Shown here in pieces: positions 58,460 to 64,000 of a stretch of DNA of 64,000 nucleotides; the stretch's first letter is position 1, and each line of letters starts with the position of its first letter. The stretch comes from Hetaerina americana (lineage: Eukaryota; Arthropoda; Insecta; Odonata; Calopterygidae), in assembly GCA_022747635.1 (NCBI GenBank), contig JAKTNV010000003.1:9278548-9342547 (forward strand), in the 5' to 3' direction. A model generated the notes under the pieces. The model was not told the DNA's origin, did no database searches, and saw only the letters and a program-made list of their open reading frames with translations. The position numbers and the translations under genes were made by a program.

Positions 58460-59060
58460 TATTTGAAGAGTTGTCATCATGCCTACGCTTTTGGAACTTT
58501 GGCACCCTGAGCAACTTTCGCAACAACCTAATTAGGATAGTAGGAAATATAGAGAAAGGGAGAATGAGTACAACTTCGAGATGGATTGAAGGTAAAACTA
58601 AGGTAACAGACACCTGCCGAAATAGAGAAGAAGTAGGATCATTGTGATCGAAAAGCAAGAAGGATATAGCAGGCAGAATGGTTATGGTGGCGAAGGCTTT
58701 TTATCAGATGATGCAACTAGCAAAGGTAAATAATACTAGCATGTGTATAAAGAAGCGGCTTAAACACAGTTATACATTGAGTTTGATTTTGTACGAATGT
58801 GAGACTTTGACCATACAAGCAGCAGAGAAAAGAAGATTGGATAAAATGGAATTGTGGTGCTACCGAAAATTTTGAAAATAAAATTGATAGCTGGAGTCAA
58901 AACTGAAACACATTAAAGATAGGGCAAAGAAAGAAGCCCAAGGAGGACGCAAGGAGAAGAGGAAATTTTTATGGTAAATTTACTAAGGCAAAATAGTTGA
59001 CTGAAGACCGTTAATTAAGGAAAGGTGGAAGGGAAGAATGACCGGGAAGGCTTAGAATGA
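58460..59060 (+). pseudogene. Decayed RTE-like LINE, C-terminal RT
   Basis: The plus-strand frame at 58,678-58,875 reads AKAFYQMMQLAKVNNTSMCI, then KKRLKHSYTLSLILYECETL, then RRLDKMELWCYRKF. This follows the pattern ...K.RL.K....S..LYG.ETW........L..FE.W.WR.. of RTE-like LINEs, as in LINE-A. It is far more diverged than the LINE-A copies and belongs to another family. Stops follow. The upstream part (58,460-58,650) is open but not diagnostic. Confidence 0.6.
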
Positions 59061-59111
59061 ACCACGAGAAACAAATATAATACAACAATATTCAAGTTTG
59101 GAAATCATTCT

Positions 59112-59160
59112 AGGGATTTGAACCCGAATCCCTCGATCACCGGCCGAGGGTTTAGTCAGG
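59112..59160 (-). repeat. tRNA-like fragment with B box
   Basis: On the minus strand, GGGTTCAAATCCCT fits the tRNA/SINE B box, and GCCTGACTAAACCCTCGGCC lies upstream. The body does not clearly match SINE family A or B. It is probably a SINE head from a third family. Confidence 0.35.
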
Positions 59161-59369
59161 CATTCCGAAATTTTTCGAAGTTTTTTTTACGAGAAGCAAA
59201 TAATGGGAACATTATTTGATCAAATTTCTTGGGAGTAAGAATAAAAAAAAGCCCGCCATAAGTGTTTCCGAGAAATAATGTGGGAAGAATCACGGGATTG
59301 TGCTTGCTTTGTAAACCTGCGGCGCGTATCAAGGAAATCCTTCCAAAAGCCAAGCAGCAAACATTCAAG

Positions 59370-59430
59370 CGATTCTCACGAAGGGGCGAGGAATTGAACC
59401 GCATTTTCTCTGGATCTCTCCTGCGGATGA
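59370..59430 (-). repeat. Second tRNA-like fragment with B box
   Basis: On the minus strand, GGTTCAATTCC is a perfect B box, 25-40 bp downstream of ATCCGCAGGAGAGATCC. No full tRNA cloverleaf can be drawn by eye. It may be related to the fragment at 59,112. Confidence 0.3.
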
Positions 59431-59460
59431 GTCTTCGTTTTCGGTTTAAGCTTTAAATGG

Positions 59461-59483
59461 AGCAGAGCAGAGCAGAGCAGAGC
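59461..59483. repeat. (AGAGC)n short tandem repeat
   Basis: Nearly five units of a GC-containing pentamer, the only one of its kind in the window. Confidence 0.9.
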
Positions 59484-59559
59484 ATTTCTATATCCTTCTC
59501 TTGACATATTCTCCCTAGTATTTCCTATTCACCAGTATGCCGAGGGTGGAATAATCCAA

Positions 59560-60130
59560 GGATTTTCTTCACTCACACCTCCCGGAACAATTTTTTCTTA
59601 CCCAAAGGAGAACTCCCGAGTTATTGGAAAGGAATTTTTCGCAGTCCGCGACCTTGCGTTGGGTCGGATATCGGTGGGAGTCCTCTTTTTCCCAGGCCGT
59701 CTTCCCCGCCGGGTCGCCCGGCGCGTGAGTCCCTCCCGAAGAATATTTGGTCGGGCTGCACTGAGTGAGGTGAAACGAGAGGTGAGGAAAGGGTAAGCGA
59801 CGCGAATGGTAGCGGTTGGTTGCGTGTGTGCGTGCATGCCCATCAGTGCGAGTAAGGTTCAACCGAGCGGAAGTGGTTCCGCGGATGTTTGAAGGCGAAA
59901 GAACGCGGAAAGATGGCAGGGTCCTGGGTGAGGCGTAGCGACGTAGTAGATGGCAGACGAGGGAGAGGGTGAAATAGAGGCTGAAATTCCGGAGGTATGA
60001 GAGAGCCCAGTGCAAAAGAAAGGAAGGGATTTCAGATCGAGAGATCGGAGGAATTGGGGGATTACTTGCCATCTAAGTGCTCCAGGGCTCTCGCGCACGA
60101 AGTGAAAGTAGAGAAGGTCCCGCTTTAACC
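59560..60130. other. GC-rich, CpG-containing island
   Basis: GC and CpG exceed the flanks. Minus-strand frames of 81-167 codons overlap in several phases and show no domain, so they are not called. A promoter role is possible. Confidence 0.35.
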
Positions 60131-62370
60131 CTGCATGTGGGGAGACCGTCACATCATATTGTCGCCGCCTCTTTTACATTCTCCGATTTTTCTAGACAGA
60201 TGAGAATACTTAAATACAAGAAATGATTTTAAGTTTTTCTGTGGTTGCTTCATTTTGTCAGAATATTCGAATTGTAAAAAAGTTAGCAAAGGACTAAATA
60301 ACGGCTGCAGCCAAGGTCTACGATTCAATGTTATCAGGCGAAGCGTGATGGAACTCCTACATGATATTTTACAAAAAGAAATTCACTTGCAAGGCTCCAC
60401 AGCTATTATATTGTATTTCCCTACTGATTTTTATACAAGGCCTGATGGTGATATCTTGTATCGAAATCAGTCGAGTATTTACATAGAAATATCAGTGGAA
60501 CCTGGCAAGGGTATTTCATTTTTGAAAAAATCAATGTCTGTGAATTAAAAGTGCTATGTCAACAGCATGCTAGATTTCCCTGGTGGTGAACAAACACGCT
60601 ATCAAATTATATCATTGTGTGAATAGGAATACAAAATGAGTTATTCACCTAATTTGATCATTTTCATTTTTTAAATTACGTTTAAGAAAGAATTATGTAT
60701 CCAATTTCCGCATAAATCTTCAAGGATCCAGTATTTGGAAAGACAACTTCGATATCAAATTAACTAATTAACAAATATTTTTAATATTAAAACTTTTTCT
60801 CGCCATGTCGCATTGCTGATATGCGTAATTAATATGTCCATTTATCATCTTGCACTGTCAGTCATATATTTTAAACAATTCTGCTAAGTTTCATTGTTTT
60901 CCTTTTTATGAACTTTAATTCGATGGACAAGTTACTTGGAGTACGAGATACCAAACGTAAATAAATATTAGGTAGCGAAAAAAGAAATTCATTTGTATAC
61001 CTACATAAATAAATAATTTACGTTGTATTGGGCTGTTGCTGAAAGAATTATAACATTTTCTTTTGTGACCATTTATACGTCTGGAACATTTCTTTCTTCT
61101 CTCTATGGAGATTACTTGTAAACCATGAAAATGGAGATTAAACATGAAGTTTTCCAGGATTTTAATATACACGTACTGTAAACGTTGGGTCAATGGATTT
61201 GATATTATTATTGTGTTATCACGGTAATACTAATTTATAATTGAGGTGCAATTATCTGAGAAAAATGTAATATGTTTAATACCTGTAGGCACGACAAAAT
61301 TATCCCTGATTAATTTGGGAATAAACGTGGATAGTTAGATGCTTCCAATGGAATAGATATTTCAAATTTTTAATATCTCGATAAATCAAGTATTTTTATG
61401 GCAGTGAAAGTTGTTCTATCACATTTGATTAAAAGGTAATTCCTCTTTACGTATGCATTAGTGTTATAGATTATTATGTTCCCTTAGTGTATACCGTTCA
61501 AATTTCTCACAATTTACGGATATTTACAATATCTGTAATAATAAAATTTACTGTGTTGTATACCCGTTGACTATAATTTATTGGGCATATCAATATTGGA
61601 ACAATGGTAGCATCATTGATAACTAATAAAGACATGATACTTTTTAAGATTTCAAAAATTATGGGTTGTTTAAAGATTATATGAACTAACTGTGCGCAAA
61701 AACTAGTCAAGTGTTTGGTCAACATTGAGGTATAAAACTGGAATTTCAATAGTCTTGAAATGTTACTTACCTGTTGAAAATAATCCGTTATGAAACAAAA
61801 TAAAAAAAATTATTTTGTGTTTTATGTATCACAATGAAAAATAATTGACTGAATTTAATGAATTAACGTAGTTATTAAATTGAAAATGTGTCCGAGGCAT
61901 TTGCTGTTCAGCATATTGGATATCGTTACTTCTTTGATCTCAAACACCAAAGAGGATCTGCGAACTATAGGGAAATTTCACGCTTATCTTGGGATTGGAC
62001 CAATCCTTACTTTCCTAGAACGTGACGGGAATCGTAAACAGCGAGATGTGACGAGAATTCTGGCGACAAGGGTAGGTGCGCTTGTACAAAATAATGTTGG
62101 GCAAAGGCAACTTCAATATTGGGACCCGGAGGGATAGGAGTGCAGATTAGATATTTCCTAAACCAATTCCAACCAGCGGCACCGAAAACTGGGTCCTCAC
62201 AGTCGTGTCTCGGGTTATGTGACCCGGGAGGGACATCATAAGCCTTTCCTCATGATCATGCTCCAGGAAGAGCTTTGAATAACCGTTCCTTTTTCCCGTA
62301 ACGAATGCTTCCATATATTGGGGGTCACCGATTCTGGAAGTATGTGTATGAGAGAAGGGATAGATAGAGA
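60131..62370. other. AT-rich stretch without a recognisable gene
   Basis: Frames at 60,255 (97 codons) and 61,880 (85 codons) have ordinary composition but no domain I recognise and no supporting splice or promoter signals. Confidence 0.4.
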
Positions 62371-62559
62371 GAATGAGGCGGGTTTATAACGTGCCACCGT
62401 GGGGCAGTGATGCGGAAAGTGGTGGAGGAGGAAAGCGGATGAGTGGCGAGACTAGAGAGGTGTCGGTTGACCAACGGACGAGCGAGAGGTGGGAGGAGCG
62501 GGATGGGGAAGGAGGTGGAGAAATCCGGGGGAGCAATATGGTTCCGGGAATCGGAAATT

Positions 62560-62660
62560 ACTTGTGGCTAGAGGGATGATTTCTATCCACAAGAGCCTGG
62601 GTTGAAATCCCGACGGTAGGATCCACTAAGGTATTAACATGTCTTGATTGGGTGTCGCTT
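62560..62660 (+). repeat. tRNA-like SINE head
   Basis: GTGGCTAGAGGGATG (A-box-like) and GGGTTGAAATCCCG (B-box-like, one mismatch from the core) are spaced as in a tRNA head. Family assignment is uncertain. Confidence 0.3.
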
Positions 62661-62814
62661 AATGAGCAAGACCGTATTTTTTTATTTAAACCTTTTGGGG
62701 GTGCTAATAAATGTCCTTTGAAACCCTTTAATGAATTCAAAATACTTGTATTCAATATAATTCATATCGTTATAATTAAACATGTATTCAATACTTTCTA
62801 GATCCTTAGGAAAC

Positions 62815-63085
62815 AGTGCCGATAACTCAAGACACGGGCACAAGATCCCGACGTCGGATTTACAAAATTGCCTTTTGAGTTTTCACGAAATCCATCCCTC
62901 GGTCCGTCAGATTACCCTCATTACCCCTTTTGTGTGCCCTTTGTTAAGATCAGCGTAATAATGCCGACCGCTCAGTTTTACCTCCGCCCTCCCTCTGTTC
63001 CTTGAAATCCTATCCCAACGGATTCACTCACCTATCAATAACGGCTCAAATGACCTCAGGTGTGGCGGTCGCTTCTCTTAATAAC
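62815..63085 (+). repeat. tRNA-derived SINE, family A, copy 2 (diverged)
   Basis: The copy aligns with 48,151-48,425 along its length. AGTGCCGATAACTC corresponds to the A box and CACAAGATCCCGACGTCGGAT to the B-box region. TAATGCCGACCGCT and then AATGACCTCAGGTGTGGCGG match the SINE tail. It is heavily mutated, so it is an old copy. Confidence 0.5.
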
Positions 63086-63480
63086 CACCTCCAGGGGTGA
63101 ATGGGCAAACGCGAACCTAGGGCCAAAATGTGGGATCGGTTGGAGTAAGAGGCGTCGTGGCGTCGGACGAGGACGAGGGGCGTTGAGAAAGGGGAAGGGA
63201 GGTGGCAGGGGATTGGATTCTGTGTGGGCCAGGGGAGGAGCTGGGGGAGGGGGGTTTGGGGGATGACTCTGGCTCACCCAGAAATGAGCGTGTCTCCGGA
63301 GAGACGGCGAAGGATTAGCGCACTGACTTAATCCCGTGGGAGCATATCGGAGAGAGGACCCGGAAGAGGGGGTGAACGGGAAGGGGGACGCTTACGGGGG
63401 GGAACAACGCTTGTAGCCGGGTTCCAACCCTTCTCCTCGGTTGAACCCCCTCCATTTCCCGCTCCTTCACTCAATATCTG
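63086..63480. other. G-rich island
   Basis: The plus strand is G-rich with CpG. Its frames (68-73 codons) are compositional. A GGGTTCCAACCC near 63,419 resembles a B box but has no matching A box. Confidence 0.35.
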
Positions 63481-64000
63481 TCTCTCCCATGTACACACAA
63501 CCCTGGCTTGTAAAGGCCGCTATAACCCGACCACAGGATTTAACGACGTTGGAGTAGGGTGTGTGTGTGCATGATTTTTTCCCCGCTATCCTCCAACCCA
63601 GGCTCTGATATTAGTAATCGCAGTCCGGGGAGTATCATTACATAGCGTTTCTATTAGCTCTTCTCACAGTTTGCCTCGCTTTTTGCGAGTTAATTCAGTT
63701 TCCCGAATATGACGCGTCAAAGTTCCTTATTGCATACTTTTGAGGATGAATTTTCCTAATTTATTCCGCAGTTCCGAAGCAGTGATTGAATATATATTTG
63801 GTCTTATGAAATGGCCTTTGAATTAAGGGTACTGTTTCCCTGGAATGGTCGGGGGTTATCTCTAGGAAATAGTTGAAAATACAAAAAAAGAAAGGGAATT
63901 TAATCAATCAATCAAATAAATCCAACTTTTGCATAAAATTTCAAATCCTGAAATCCTGAACTTTTCTAAGTTTTCTATCTTTTATCGAAAATAATATATT
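63481..64000. other. Stretch without a recognisable gene
   Basis: Nothing supportable is seen. Confidence 0.5.

Noticed and set aside
63405..63445. B-box-like GGGTTCCAACCC
   Set aside because: It deviates from the B-box consensus and has no A box at the expected distance.
1..64000. CRISPR arrays, bacterial operons, ribosomal RNA genes
   Set aside because: No spaced direct repeats, no dense intact coding, and no rRNA-like conserved blocks; the content is that of a repeat-rich animal nuclear genome.

Overview
This window reads as nuclear DNA of an animal, most likely an arthropod and perhaps an insect. It is AT-rich and has many long (AT)n microsatellites. It carries Penelope-like, RTE-like and CR1/Jockey-like retroelements, DD34D mariner transposons and tRNA-derived SINEs. 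No spliced host gene can be assigned with confidence. One short exon-like frame at 8.2-8.4 kb ends at a consensus 5' splice site and is the only host-gene candidate. The species assignment is inference from repeat content.

Layout. 1-15.7 kb is mostly featureless, with an AT array at 6.95 kb, the exon candidate, a G/A-rich island at 10.0-10.9 kb and a worn RTE-like LINE remnant at 12.7-13.4 kb (minus). 15.8-19.4 kb is a block made of a SINE, an AT array and a nearly intact Penelope-like element (PLE) that keeps reverse transcriptase and GIY-YIG endonuclease but is broken by one frameshift. 22.1-23.2 kb holds a 5'-truncated LINE (LINE-A copy 1) that ends in a perfect 108-bp fold-back. 23.7-32.4 kb has old LINE, SINE and mariner remnants, AT arrays, a perfect hairpin and strand-asymmetric purine/pyrimidine islands. 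32.7-35.1 kb is a composite: AT array, LINE-A copy 2, AT array, two PLE 3' ends in inverted orientation, AT array. 35.8-44.3 kb holds decayed LINEs (minus and plus), an internally deleted mariner and a 40-bp LINE-A tail. 45.6-46.6 kb is a mariner with perfect 30-bp terminal inverted repeats, TA duplications and an internal deletion. 48-54.5 kb holds a SINE, LINE-A copy 3, a PLE-type 3' end with a good hammerhead-ribozyme fold, a perfect 32-bp hairpin, a CR1/Jockey-like LINE and a palindrome of two hammerhead-like ends. The rest is GC-rich islands, one more LINE remnant and SINE fragments.

How the parts relate. PLE and LINE termini repeatedly abut (AT)n arrays, so the arrays probably arose from element 3' tails or mark preferred targets. 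Hammerhead-like motifs lie at both ends of the PLE and in two other places, as is known for PLEs and retrozymes. Fold-back structures recur at five sites, three of them in retroelement sequence. No wholly new gene system is evident. The best leads are the PLE/hammerhead/fold-back set and the junctions between retroelement ends and AT arrays.
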